Shown here piece by piece: positions 32,301 through 41,654 of a stretch of DNA of 64,000 nt (positions within the stretch are counted from its first letter, which is position 1; each line of letters begins with the position of its first letter). The notes under the pieces are model-generated. The model was not told the DNA's origin, ran no database searches, and saw nothing but the letters and a program-made list of their open reading frames with translations. The translations under genes and the position numbers were made by a program. Origin of the DNA: Pachyseris speciosa (lineage: Eukaryota; Cnidaria; Anthozoa; Scleractinia; Pachyseridae). The stretch is taken from positions 295,001-359,000 of the forward strand of contig JAEMWC010000563.1 in NCBI GenBank assembly GCA_016490735.1, given 5' to 3'.

Positions 32301-35060
32301 CCTCTCAAATCAAGTCCATTACCAGTATGACTCTCAACTTACAGAACTCTGCAGAAAATATTGGTCTAGTCCTGTCATTGCAGCTTTCTTTTGATAGTCA
32401 TACAATATATTAATATATTTTTGGTCCAGTTAGCCTTTTTCTTATTATTATGCCCCCATCCTGCTTACCTTGTCCTTCCCAACCATATTCCAAACCAACC
32501 TGACTTTATTAGTTACTCATTAACACAACACTGCAATTGCCCTGATCATAGTATGTTTTATCCACAAGTTCAGAACACTCTTGTCTAATTTCTTCTTCAT
32601 CTTTGCCTATGATTTCCCATTGGGCCCATTGGTGGCCGACTATTAAAGCCTGGTTTTCACTAGCGACACAAGCACAAGCGCAAGCACAAGCGCAAGCACA
32701 AGCGCAAGCACAAGAGCGCTTATTTCACTGTGAAAACGAGCTTAATGCAAGCATAAGTGCAAGCACAAGCACAAGAATCAAAATTTTTCCTTTTCCTTGT
32801 GCTTGCGCTTATGCTTGCGTTTGCTTGCGTAGGGTTCGTTTTCACTTGGCATAAGCTACTTATGCTTGCGCTTGTGCTTGCGTCACTTGCGTTGCCTTAA
32901 TATCCAAGCATGTTAACACATATGGGTCACAAAATGACCACTGCTTCTGCTTGTTTCAGATCATGCTGTTTGTTAAGATAAATTAATAAGTCAATCTTTG
33001 TTTGTTTGTTTTCTTTTTGTGAATTTTGTAGAGACTTGAAGCCTTTACTAGGAGTTCTGTTAAGGTAGATGCCAATCGAGGGGGAGCATTTGTTCTGTTC
33101 AATGGCAATGTGTCCGGAAAATTCCAAGAACTGGTAAGTCATAGTGGAAAGAAATGCGTTTACTTGTACTTAATTTTGTGAGAAGTTTATTATGTTGTTA
33201 AGTTGAATAGGAGGTTCAAGCGGACAGTCTCAATCAAAATTCGTGTCAGACGACTTTCTTTTTTCTGTCTTTCCTCCCTTCACAAAATGGTCCGTCGATG
33301 GAAAACTGTTTAAATAATGTTCCAAACAATTGATTTTTATGAATCTTGGACAGTATTTTACAGTTTGCCGTTGAAGGTTAACTCGTGAGATTCTAAGCTA
33401 CACTGTAAGCAGGTTTCTTGAAAATGTTTATAAACCAAAATCCTAAATGTACATGTACATGTAGTGCACTAAATGTGCTGACAGGCTGAATGCCAAAACT
33501 CAACTCGGTTATCTTTTCGACTGAAGGTTTCTCAGGAAAAGATCGTCATGCAGTGGAGGTACAAAAGCTGGCCTGAAGGTTTGTGACACAACATTATTAA
33601 TTATTTTACCTATTTATTACCGCCATAGGTCGCACTGGGAGTCAATGTTTGACTAAAGGGAATCATGTAATTTCATATAGAGTAATGACCCCCTCCCCCT
33701 GCCTCCAAAAATGAGCTGAATCTCTACCCTCCTGGATTTACTATAGACCCATCGAGTGCTTTCCAGAATTACACTGAGTGTTGTCTTCTTTGTTACTGCA
33801 TGTGCCTACTCTGGGCAGATGTACTCTTCAGTGTCAGCTGTATGGGTCAAAATACCAGGGACTTGCATGTAGACTGCGAGCAAGTTGCCCTGTTGTGAAG
33901 TTGTGTTCAATTTATGTCACGGTATTGATGTCTGAACGAGCGGTTCACAAGATTTGCATTCAGCAAAGCACTTTTTTTGTAAAGAAGGGCAATATCCAAT
34001 ATCCAAAGCAGGTGCTTGAACATGAAAGATCTAAAGCAAAGAATGCTACTAAATTCAAAAGGGAAGTAGCAAGGCCAGAGATTGAGAACATAGAAGATAA
34101 ATCTGCCTCTGAAAATGCTAAAGCCCTGAAACACGTGTTTACGTCCAAGATGAAGTCAATGAAAGAAGAAAAGTGGAAAAACAAAGCATTGCATGGCCAG
34201 TATCCAAAGATCCTAGAGAAGCCTCATGTAGACACAGTCACCACCAACAAATGGTTGTCTAGTAATTTGAAAGTAGAAACAGAGGGACTACTTGTAGCAG
34301 CTCAAGACCAGGCAATAAACACCAGAAAGTAATATGTGGCCAGCAAGTGGAGAGCAAATGCAGAATGTGATCGCAACATGAAGAGACAGTGGACCATATT
34401 GTATCTGGATGTGAGGTATTAGCCAAAACAGAGTACATTTCCAGGCACAATAATGCTGCAGCATATCTCCTTTGGAGCATCTGTAAAGATCATGATATAG
34501 AGACTACAGACAAAAGGTACGAACACGAGCCAGAGACCATGATGCACAATAAAGATAACAACATCACCATCATGTGGGACATGCCAGTCAATACTGATAG
34601 AACTATAACAGCGGACAGACCAGACATCATTGTTAAAGATTCAGTGAATTCCACCTGCAAACTGATTGATATGACTGTTCCATAAGATAGAAACATCGCA
34701 ATGAAGGAAACTGAAAAAAAAGCAAGTACAAAGACCTAGAACTAGAAATGCAGAGAATGTGGCATATGAAAACTGTAGTGACCCCTGTGGTTGTTGGTGC
34801 GCTTGGTACAGTGAAGAAGGGTATGGTAGAAAACATCAAGAAAGTATCAGAGAGAGCTACTATGACAGAGATTCAAAAGATCTGCATGCTGGGATCTGCG
34901 CGAATCCTCAGAAAGGTGCTCAGTGTATGACAGAATGATTGACTTGGGTGACTGACGCTCTAGGTGCATGGTTTGCGCCCGGCTGATGCACAAAAAGAAC
35001 ACCAGCAAAGACTGTGATAAAAGAGACAATAATAAATAATAATAATAATAATAATAATAA

Positions 35061-35091
<31 letters not shown>

Positions 35092-35895
35092 AAGAAATGC
35101 CAAAGCAAGTTTGAAATGCCAAAGCAAGTTTGATTGTTTAGTGTTTGAGATGCTCTTCATCAAGAAACTCAAACCTAATCTCAACGTGCAAACTGACTTC
35201 ATACGTGCTAAACTTTTTGTCTAGTTTTTTATTTCTCTCACACTTCTTAATCAACTATTGTTCTTCTAGTATTTATACGCCCTAAAATTTTAGCATTTTT
35301 TGACTCGATAATGGCGTTACGTTAACGTCGAAACGTCGTCGAATTAGCTTTTTACCTTTTTACCTGAAAAATCATGTTTTTTTAGAAATATTTTATCGCA
35401 ATTTTTTATAGTGAAATGTTTTTCAAAACCACTTCTTTTCCTAATAAATGAAACACTTTATTAATAGCAATAAAAATAATATCTATTTACAAACTATCAT
35501 AGACTAAAAATTTAATGAAATAACGAAAATGTTTAAAAAACCCTAGACTACAAATCTACAAGCTCAACGCCATGATAATAATAATAATACCTTTATTTAC
35601 TCACGGAATAAATCAAAATCTCATTGGTGTTCTTCCTCGGAGCCGTGCATATTAACAGCTGATTATAAAATGTCATTTTAATGAAGGGAAAGGTGACTGT
35701 CCCTTTTTATTCTGCTTTCCAGGTCACTACTCAACTGCAACGATTACACTAGATCAGAAGGACGACCACACGGAGCTGTCGCTAACTCAGACGGGAGTCC
35801 CCGAAGAAGACTACGAGCGCACAAAACAGGGCTGGAAGCAACACTACTGGGGCAGCATGAAACAGACGTTTTATTGGGGATTGAAATATTTCTGA
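21923..35895 (+). CDS. AHSA1: Activator of Hsp90 ATPase homolog 1 (Aha1)
   Basis: Eleven exons: 21923-22002, 22155-22234, 23505-23556, 25854-25912, 28203-28288, 29689-29809, 31216-31341, 32111-32220, 33032-33133, 33527-33578, 35723-35895. All have GT-AG junctions and phases agree. The total is 1041 nt, 346 residues plus stop (human 338). The start MAKWGQGDPRWIVEERADA is near-identical to vertebrates. Residues 21-27 are the NxNNWHW motif and 72-75 the RKxK motif, both of the N-terminal domain that binds the Hsp90 middle domain and speeds its ATPase. About 160-215 is a linker. From about 218 comes the AHSA1 (START-like) C-terminal domain with VMQWRYKSWPEGH and the terminal GW..YYWGSMKQTF-type end. 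It is a cytosolic cochaperone. Exon 10 could start earlier (33495), but 33527 matches the family length. Confidence 0.96.
22451..22601 (+). mobile_element. Foldback MITE in AHSA1 intron 2
   Basis: Inverted arms of about 70 bp, starting ATTACGGCATAGAAAGTGCG and ending with the mirror CACTTTCTATGCTGTAAT, meet at GAGCGCAGC. The AGTATATATA flanks on both sides may be a target duplication in an AT-rich site. No coding content. Confidence 0.75.
22740..22855 (+). repeat. Inverted repeat with TATTTTCACATGTGAA arms
   Basis: TTATATTTTCACATGTGAAG at about 22767 mirrors TTCACATGTGAAAATATA at 22832, about 65 bp apart. It is probably a small MITE in intron 2. Confidence 0.6.
23212..23278 (+). repeat. (TTA)n/(CAT)n microsatellite in AHSA1 intron 2
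   Basis: Imperfect TTA/TTATT units followed by a short CAT run. An apparent open frame over it is an artefact. Confidence 0.85.
23770..23841 (-). tRNA. tRNA-Thr(GGT)-like gene
   Basis: On the minus strand, GGCTTGT pairs with ACAAGCC, the D stem is GCTC/GAGC-like with one change, and the T arm GATTCAAATCC is intact. The anticodon arm is CTGCA-CCGGTAT-CGCAG with anticodon place GGT. Position 33 is C, not T, and one stem pair is A-C. A T-run hairpin follows. Repeat-borne. Confidence 0.5.
24038..24497 (+). mobile_element. Non-autonomous hAT-like element with CTAGCC-rich ends
   Basis: The element is 460 bp with ends CAGGGCTTAAGACTAA and TTAGTCTCGAGCCCTG (imperfect inverted repeats). Flanks ACGGG (24033-24037) and ATGGG (24498-24502) look like a 5-bp duplication with one change. 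The insertion splits a tRNA-headed unit at its GTACGGGATTCG text. CTAGCCA and GGCTAGTGAA motifs repeat near both ends. The CAGGG ends point to hAT. Confidence 0.7.
24498..24562 (-). tRNA. tRNA-Thr(GGT)-like gene, 3' end interrupted
   Basis: The minus strand holds a cloverleaf-like segment with anticodon place GGT. Its 3' end is cut by the hAT-like element at 24038-24497; the remainder of the unit (AAAAATTCAGGTTTGTACGGG) lies left of that element at about 24017-24037. Confidence 0.5.
24581..24651 (+). tRNA. tRNA-Thr(TGT)-like gene
   Basis: GGCTTGT/ACAAGCC acceptor, GCTC/GAGC D stem, anticodon arm CTGCA-CCTGTAT-CGCAG with TGT in the anticodon place, and a GGGTTCGAATCC T loop region. It faces the 24498-24562 copy across a perfect AGCTCCCAGATGGC palindrome at 24563-24580. 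A T7 run follows. C at position 33 makes decoding unlikely. Confidence 0.55.
24839..24910 (+). tRNA. tRNA-Thr(TGT)-like gene, degenerate
   Basis: As 24581-24651, but the D arm has CAGAACA instead of TAGAGCG and the B-box region reads GTATGTTCGAATCCC. It is followed by CTGAATTTTTTTCAGGC. Confidence 0.5.
25000..25853. other. Rest of AHSA1 intron 3; no gene seen
   Basis: AT-rich intron. A fragment at about 25430-25520 encodes RDWNNLPHNVVEIVDDAKFHK-like text, resembling the very end of a LINE reverse transcriptase, followed by AATAAATAAATGAAG-type tail and a GTGAA run at 25592-25608. It is probably a short LINE 3' remnant. Confidence 0.4.
25913..28202. other. AHSA1 intron 4; no nested gene seen
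   Basis: Apart from the microsatellite, it includes a CAT/ATC-rich degenerate run at 27660-27800. A 79-codon minus-strand frame at 25955-26194 shows no motif. Nothing else was recognised. Confidence 0.5.
26297..26383 (+). repeat. (AAT)n/(AAC)n microsatellite in AHSA1 intron 4
   Basis: Perfect AAT units with an internal block of AAC units over almost 90 bp. Confidence 0.9.
28289..29688. repeat. AHSA1 intron 5 with a three-unit degenerate repeat
   Basis: The phrase AACA(G/A)GAGAATTAGC(G/A)AATT..TTCGAAATTT(A/T)TGCTTTGTTT and the text to GTTTCTAGC(T/A)TTAATAT recur at about 28772-28910, 29105-29245 and 29345-29485, with TTTTTGCGTGTCACCAA at 28727 and 29066. The unit is roughly 240-330 bp and strongly diverged, so it is an old tandem or nested repeat. 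The left part carries the dispersed motif also seen at 30100, 53880 and 62400. Confidence 0.6.
32647..32897 (+). mobile_element. Harbinger-like MITE with hexamer-repeat arms in AHSA1 intron 8
   Basis: The element is 251 bp, flanked by TAA at 32644-32646 and 32898-32900. Left end AGCCTGGTTTTCACTAGCGA; right end decayed (GTTGCCT). The left arm is nearly pure AAGCAC/AAGCGC hexamers and the right arm holds their complement (CTTGTGCTTGCG), so the whole folds back. A 3-bp TAA duplication fits the PIF/Harbinger group. Confidence 0.75.
33780..35095 (+). mobile_element. Non-LTR retrotransposon C-terminal remnant in AHSA1 intron 10
   Basis: Open frames at about 33990-34332, 34389-34685 and 34748-34936 encode consecutive parts of one protein, with small frameshifts between them. 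They include the segments LEKPHVDTVTTNKWLSSNL, ETVDHIVSGCEVLAKTEY (a Cys-His end of a LINE C-terminal domain), NRPDIIV-like ADRPDIIVKD and GTVKKGMVENIKKV. These are the post-RT region of a LINE family widespread in cnidarians (recognition by style). The 3' end is an (AAT)n(AAG)n tail at 35031-35096. Confidence 0.8.
35031..35096 (+). repeat. (AAT)n(AAG)n tail
   Basis: About ten AAT units run into about ten AAG units at the LINE 3' end. Long poly-Tyr, poly-Ser and poly-Phe frames over it are artefacts. Confidence 0.9.
35100..35350 (+). mobile_element. Penelope-like element 3' remnant in AHSA1 intron 10
   Basis: The frame 35135-35224 encodes FEMLFIKKLKPNLNVQTDF and ends LFV-stop, the typical C-terminus of a Penelope-like GIY-YIG protein. 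It is followed by a noncoding tail with the phrase TTAACGTCGAAACGTCGTCG (35321-35340), common downstream of such frames. It lies right after the LINE tail, so the two insertions are adjacent. Confidence 0.65.
35350..35722. other. Remainder of AHSA1 intron 10; no gene seen
   Basis: AT-rich, with a short AATAAT run at 35576-35590. No feature was recognised. Confidence 0.5.
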
Positions 35896-36131
35896 CTAGA
35901 GTTTCTGTATGATCTGGCTTTGTTTTACTTTGAACATGTGATTTTTACCTAGGAACAATTTTGGAGGCCCGTTTAGTTGTGGAGTACTGCAAGTGCCTTT
36001 TCATACAGAAGGAATTATTTTTAAGTTAACAGAGGATGCCATATTGTGTTAGTGTAGTTTTATGTGCAATTTTGTTTACCGTATAAGTTGACTGTAATTG
36101 TAATTACGTCTATTGTCTGGATATGCCATTA

Positions 36132-36137
36132 AATAAA
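36132..36137 (+). terminator. AHSA1 polyadenylation signal
   Basis: A canonical AATAAA lies about 240 bp after the AHSA1 stop codon, following an AT-rich 3' UTR. No earlier canonical signal was noticed. Confidence 0.65.
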
Positions 36138-38500
36138 GTCAATCTTTTAATCGCAGTTTTGTAGTAGTGAAGCTGCGTATTGCCTTAGTAGCGTATTGAC
36201 TGTAGTAGTATCGATGAAGTCAAGAAAGAATACATTCATGTCCGCTTGGTAGTGACTTAAGGTATCCACTGGAGAAAACTACCACCTCTTTGATTAACTG
36301 GGTCCTGGACACCCCTACGAAAGATTCAAGAAGAAGACTCCCTAACGTGTCGACAGCGATAGATTCATAACAGCACGGGAAAGCGTTAGAAAGATTCAAG
36401 TTTTCTCGCACTGAGCAGGGATGCAAGATTCTGTTAGTTTTAATTTTTGCCTTCACTGCCATCTTAGCTAAGTGAACTTGCAATGGACAGTTGTGGCCAT
36501 TTCTGGTTTGTTACCCAAATAGTGAAGGGCGAGCTTGTCGAGGTTAAAGGTCATGAAAATAGGTGATGAAATAGCAATATTGATATCGGCGCTATACAAG
36601 CGCTAAATAAGTTTTTCATCTGCAATACAGACGCCCACTGATGAGGACCAGAGAATTCCTGAAGTAGGATGTTATGGTCGGCAGGATTCTGAATCTGGTG
36701 TTGTCGTTCATGAAAAGCTTCACATTTGACGATAGACCAACGGGGATTCTTTTGTCAGAAGGAGAAAACCCTGTTGTCCGGTCAACTCGGCGTCCCTTGG
36801 TTTTGAACAAATACATCTCTGCGCGTGCGTTTTGCCGTATATGTTCTTTTCACTCCTCTGCAAAGCAATAACGTGAAATGACCAAATTCAAAGCACTCAA
36901 AAGGTTACTTTATCTTTTTCTCTCTCTACTTCAACGCCGTTCGTAGCAATTTAGTTCCTGGATAGCTCGCCTGCATTATACGAGTTGAGAAATTCGTTAT
37001 AATCTCAAAATGGTTACAATGACAAGGATTCATAATCTGAAATGAAGTTCAAAGCTTTGTTTCCGTTGCTTTTGTCGTTGTTAAATCTCCTAATTGCTGC
37101 AACGTTAGCAGCTGTGCAGTAGGCACTGAAGCACCAGCTCCTTTAGTACACGAGCATGCACCGGTCTGGTCGCGGCAGTTACTAGCTCTAATGGCCTGTA
37201 GCTGACTCTATGTTCCTCATAAAGCGACATGTGGGGTTCTGGCGTGCTCCACCAACCCTCGTACCTAGTCTCCTCCGCAGACATCTCTGGAGTACCGTGG
37301 GGGAGGGCGTAAAATCCGCTTCCTTCCTTCATGCTTCCGGTTCGGGCTAAATTCGCCATAAGTTTTCTCTCTCCCGGCCCACAAAATTTACCACAAGCAG
37401 CCTTGCCTTAAAAATACGAGAGGCTTACGGAGGAAGCTACCTCTTACATATGGCCCAAGGGACTGGTTGATGGAAAATTATCCCAGTTTCCTCCACGATT
37501 AAGGCGGGACTTAACCTAAACACCATACATGGATTTGACGTTATATCTCGTTCGCGAAATCTCTATGCTCATCCCACGAAGCTGTGTTGTGGGTAATTTT
37601 GAGAAGTTTTTGGTGATTTTTGGGCATATTTGGGAAGAGATAATTTTTCCAGAAGAATTAGTTAAAATTTAGGGAAATAGGGAATATTGAAGATATAATG
37701 AAGGTTTAAAATTGGAATTTGAAGTGGAATATTAGTAAATGGACACCAAAACAGTACCCCAGCAACCTTCAGTGCCCTTGTGGAGTGTCCACTGTCTGGT
37801 GGTGTTTCAAAACATTTTTGTCCCACCTTAAGGGTTAACCCAATTTAAATATATGCGCCAATATTTTATGTCAGTTTAGAGCAGTCAACAGGAATTGACC
37901 TTACAAGAAAACAAGACACTACGCGTGTGTTTGTTCGAAAACAAATTTAAACAATCAAAAAATGATCAACCAATATCCCCTCTGAATTTGCGATGATCGT
38001 ATGATGTCGTACCCAGAGTTCTTAGGCTCTTTGGCCAGCAGTTAGACACCAGGGGAGACTGAGTGGCTGGCCAGTAACAACCTCCATTGCTCTACCCCAG
38101 AAATTCTAGGGTGAAAAAATCCCATTATCCAAGAGTCTCTCTTGGCGACTAACCGCTGGCCAAAGAGCCTGAGGACTGAGTAAATGGAAAAGGTCGATCG
38201 CCAACATCAACAAAAAGCTAACCATTTAAAATCAGATCAATGTTATTCTATGCAAGACTCTAATAAATATCTTGTTAAACAATTTCCCGTCGTCTTGTTC
38301 TTCGGTGGTCTAGTGGTAAGAAATCGTTCCTAAGAGCGGTAGTTTCGGGTTCAAATCCAGGCCAAATAACATGGCATTTTTTTATTTTTTATTTTCTGAA
38401 AAGTCTTTCGAAACAGTGTCCTGTTTTAACGATAATCATAATTCCGGAGCAATTTCAGAAGTAGCGATAATCGTTATTTCAGAGAGGAGATCATGTACCT
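36138..38500. other. Intergenic; no confident gene
   Basis: The minus-strand frame at 37105-37359 (84 codons) begins MANLARTGSMKEGSGFYALP and lacks recognised motifs; the surrounding GC-rich text may be a decayed repeat. A tRNA-like or SINE-like stretch lies at about 38297-38365 (GGTGGTCTAGTGGTAAG and GGGTTCAAATCCAGG as A- and B-box-like parts). Two matching phrases, CTCTTTGGCCAGC (38028) and GCTGGCCAAAGAGCC (38155), form an inverted repeat spanning 38028-38170. Nothing else was recognised. Confidence 0.4.
38297..38370 (+). repeat. tRNA-derived SINE-like segment
   Basis: GGTGGTCTAGTGGTAAG resembles a Pol III A box and GGGTTCAAATCCAGG a B box, 38 bp apart. The acceptor stem does not pair, so it is not a tRNA gene. 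Confidence 0.4.
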
Positions 38501-38588
38501 GGTCAGCGGTCAACTTTAACAAAGACAAAAATTTGGTTTATCAACGGAGTTGATAATGTAAATTGACCCCCGTACAGGGATTCGATTA

Positions 38589-38621
38589 GCTGACGTTTCG
38601 AGCGTTAGCCGTTCGTCGGAG
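38589..38621 (-). ncRNA. Hammerhead-ribozyme-like motif in Penelope 3' flank
   Basis: On the minus strand, CCGACGA, a short stem-loop (CGGCTAACGCTC) and GAAACGTC follow each other in the order of a hammerhead core (CUGANGA, stem II, GAAA). One core base is changed (C for U) and stem II is weak. Penelope-like elements are known to carry minimal hammerheads in this position. This copy looks degenerate and probably inactive. Confidence 0.4.
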
Positions 38622-38873
38622 CGAATCGAGGAATTGTGGGTTGTGTATGGTTATATACAGAAAAATGGAGCTACGCTATTGGTGGTAACATGGTAACGTG
38701 AAAAACAAGAATAAATTAATTGAATGAAAAGCGCTCGTTGATACCGTGGGGATTAAGAGTGCCGATTTGAAAGATCAATTTTTGCTCGAGATTTTCACGG
38801 CTTTCCGAGGTACCTTGATGTAGGGAAAGGCCGGAGATCGACATGTGTTGTTTGGAATGGCTAGGGAGATTAA

Positions 38874-39530
38874 GGGGGACTAACTTAACTACAAAATTAG
38901 CTAACTTTGTTGCTATGGAAAGTTCCCAACCCTCATATCTTGGAAATCCTAACTTGCACTGGCAAGCTGTCTGGTTATGTTTTTACAATCAAAAAGGTTT
39001 ACAAGAATTTCGAGTCTTAACCATATTTGGTAAGTAACGTGACCAGAAAAGAGAAAGGCCTAAAACTCGAGTGGCGTACTCTTCTGGATATCGAAAATGG
39101 TGCCAATGGTTAACGGTCGCCAAGGTGGAAAACTCTACGTATCGATTTTTGGAAATTCGCGTTTCTGTTAGATTTATGACGTCATAAGCACGCAAATCCA
39201 TACCATTTCGTCATTATCATTGCAGTTATTTACGTTAACAACAATTGCTTACGTACGCTTGTAAAGAAGGCCGGAATATCTCCAACTGGCAAAAAAAAAA
39301 TCGGAACTTTACATAATTTCTACAAGTTTTAGGGATTTTTCTCTCTAAAGCGCGGTTGGGGCCTGGGGAAAGTTGCGCATGCGCAATAACAATTAATAAA
39401 TTTTACTTGTTCACCTCTTCGCACGTTTCACCAATATAGTGGCAAAAATACCGAAAAACCGTGTTTTACAAATACGATCTGTAAATTCCCTTGGCAACAA
39501 CGCTAAGTATGTAATTAAGTTAGTCCCCCC
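38874..39530 (+). mobile_element. TTAA-flanked TIR element inside the Penelope frame
   Basis: The element is 657 bp. TTAA lies at 38870-38873 and 39531-39534. Ends are GGGGGACTAACTTAA and TTAAGTTAGTCCCCCC, inverted repeats. TTAA targets are used by piggyBac and Kolobok elements; GGGG-type ends fit Kolobok better (inference). The Penelope frame continues exactly across one TTAA. No transposase is encoded. Confidence 0.85.
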
Positions 39531-39793
39531 TTAAAATGTCGAGCGACTGGTTTTGATGCATCTTTGTCATCTTTCTCAACATCACGAGGATGTTCTCGGA
39601 ATCGTTCACCTAGTCGTCTTCCTGTTTCGCCGATGTACAACTTTTTGCATAATGTGCAGGTTATGCAATAGATAACATTTGCGGAGGTACAAGTGAAAAG
39701 ATCAGTGATCTTAACAGATCGCTTAGGGCCCGATATTACATTAAGCAAAAAGTTATACATCGGCGAAACAGAAAATTTTCGTGTTTCACTCCT

Positions 39794-39837
<44 letters not shown>

Positions 39838-39840
39838 TAA

Positions 39841-40808
39841 CAAAGACAGCTGACCTCGATGAGCTCTAGACTTGAGCCCGCGGTATGGTCACATGATATT
39901 GGTCAGCGGATACCTTATGTTTTACAGGTGCCAATTGACCATAATATGGATGTGCAATATCAGATGTACGCTGTAAACTACCTGGTCAGCTATAAAAATT
40001 ACAATTTCTGAGAAAAAAAAAAGAAGAGCCAAGTTGCAAAGGGAAATTAAAATCTGACAAAGAAAGTGTAAATCGTTTAATGTCGCTCTGAAATTGACTA
40101 CAATCAAAATGTATGGTGATTGAAACCAAGGTTGTGATTGGTTGACTTAAACTACAACTTTGAACGTGACTGGTTGAAAAACTACTTTGAATGTGATTGG
40201 CGTATTGAACTGTCCAATACCAAACTGTCCGATAACAACATGACAATGGAAAATAGGAGTTTTTAATTTAAACCAATCACAATCGAGGAAATTGTAATTA
40301 ATGTTATTATTATTATTATTATTGTTATTATTATTATCATTATTAATTATTGGACGACTCCGTCGTCGAGCGGTCGCACCAACGATCAATACCGCTAGCC
40401 ATGATTGCCATGAGAAAAGCAATTCACGGGTTACTATAAGTATGGTGCTTCGCCTGGCGGCCCGAAGGGCTGCCTGAATGCCGCTAAAAATCAGTTTTGT
40501 TGCTGAAAGAACCGAAGATAACGACATGCACTCACAAAAAGAAGAAAGTAAAGATAAACATAAAAAAAACCCACATAAAAACAACAACAACAAGCACAAA
40601 AACAAACAAACAGACATTCAAAACTAAACATGATGATAAAAAAATCATCCATAGAAAATCCTGATAATAATCAAAATACAGTCAAACCCCTATTAAGCGG
40701 TCAACCTCGGGAAAGAGCGAACTGCATGAACGCTTAAGAGAGGTTTTCCAAACTGTAGTATGACATATGATACAAATGAAACTGTAGCATATGTACAGTA
40801 TATTGGTA
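39841..40808. other. Intergenic, AT-rich; no gene seen
   Basis: It includes an ATT-type microsatellite at 40303-40346 and A-rich CAACAACAA text at 40560-40610. Long hydrophobic minus-strand frames over these runs are artefacts. Text at 40680-40745 (CCCCTATTAAGCGG, GAACGCTTAAGAG) resembles 44765-44850, another dispersed repeat. Confidence 0.5.
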
Positions 40809-41547
40809 CCATTTATACGGGAGAAAATAAGACGCGTCTTACCCAAGACGCGACTTAAATAGGACGCGAACTGTACCGTTTATACCTTCACGTCCTACAT
40901 AAGACGTAAAGATCTCGTATAAATGGTTCGTGTCTTATTTTTGATGCAGCCTCGCTAACATGCAGTGTTGCCATTAGCAACAGTCTAAGATGGCACGCTA
41001 TAGCAAGAAACAAAAGCGTGCTGTCCTGTCATTTTAAGAAGGAAGAGACTTTTTCAGAGATTTTTTTTTCTTATGAAGACCACACTGTTATGGAAAATTC
41101 ATTAACTCGTTGTAGCATGCAAAGAATACAACAGAAATCCGAGACGGTGTTGGAAGAAAACGATCGACGGATTGTTGCGACTGATGGCATATTAAAGAAA
41201 GAAGATGCTGAATTCATTGCAAACTTTCGCCTCTCTCGGCCATCTTTTACAAAGCGTTGCAACCAATTTCATTATCTAATCGTACGACAAGCTCATGTTG
41301 CTGTTGTTGTTATCCACGCGCACTTACAGTTCACGTCTTATTTAGGACGCGAAACCATTTATACGAGGAAGTTCACGTCTTAATTAAGATGCGGACAAAA
41401 TTAGAACAGCTGAAAACCCTGTTCTAAGATAAGACGCGTCTTATGTAAGACGCGAACGTTTATTTTGCAACACTTATACGATCAGTTCGCGTCTTATTAA
41501 AGTCGCGTCTTAGATAAGACGCGTATTATTTTCTCCCGTATAAATGG
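40809..41547 (+). mobile_element. TIR element with AAGACGCG subterminal repeats
   Basis: Ends CCATTTATACGGGAGAAAAT and ATTTTCTCCCGTATAAATGG (inverted) enclose 739 bp. TAAGACGCG(T)C and its complement recur more than ten times near both ends, and ACCATTTATACGAG also recurs inside. The middle (40990-41290) is non-repetitive and has an open frame (41018-41383) overlapping the right arm. That middle may be captured host or transposon coding text; it has no recognised domain. Confidence 0.75.
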
Positions 41548-41654
41548 CCCTAAAATTGTATCGGTTAAACAAAAGTAACAAAGAATATGAGAAAAACATC
41601 AAGTAATGGCATGTTCAAGGAAGTTTATTCCTATAGTTCTAATGTTATTTGTAA

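Larger units (their letters stand above)
38532..39840 (-). mobile_element. Penelope-like retroelement remnant (GIY-YIG region and 3' flank)
   Basis: On the minus strand, 39811 down to 39535 encodes FTCTSANVIYCITCTLCKK and then LYIGETGRRLGERFREH. These are the GIY-YIG endonuclease core and the basic patch of Penelope-like proteins. The frame is cut at RHF by the element 38874-39530 and resumes at 38869 with NLPSHSK, LEQKLIFQIGTLNPHGINE and a stop at 38716-38718. Beyond the stop lies the family's noncoding flank with a TTATCAAC..GTTGATAA palindrome (38539-38554) and a hammerhead-like segment. The reverse transcriptase part is absent. Confidence 0.85.

Noticed and set aside
32660..32890. CRISPR-like or minisatellite array
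   Set aside because: The hexamer arrays are mirrored on opposite strands and bounded by TIRs and a TAA duplication, so they are element arms.
33495..33526. Alternative acceptor for AHSA1 exon 10 (after TGACAG at 33489-33494)
   Set aside because: It would add about 11 residues that break the otherwise length-conserved alignment to vertebrate AHSA1. The acceptor at 33526 follows a good pyrimidine tract.
34847..35202. Poly-Ser/Tyr/Phe open frames on the minus strand
   Set aside because: They translate the (AAT)n(AAG)n microsatellite tail.
35310..35345. Possible hammerhead ribozyme around GGCGTTACGTTAACGTCGAAACGTCG
   Set aside because: A GAAAC and a stem are present, but no CUGANGA core precedes them. 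It is left as part of the Penelope-like tail.
37105..37359. 84-codon minus-strand frame starting MANLARTGSMKEG
   Set aside because: No domain, no splice or promoter support; local text has repeat-like inner copies.
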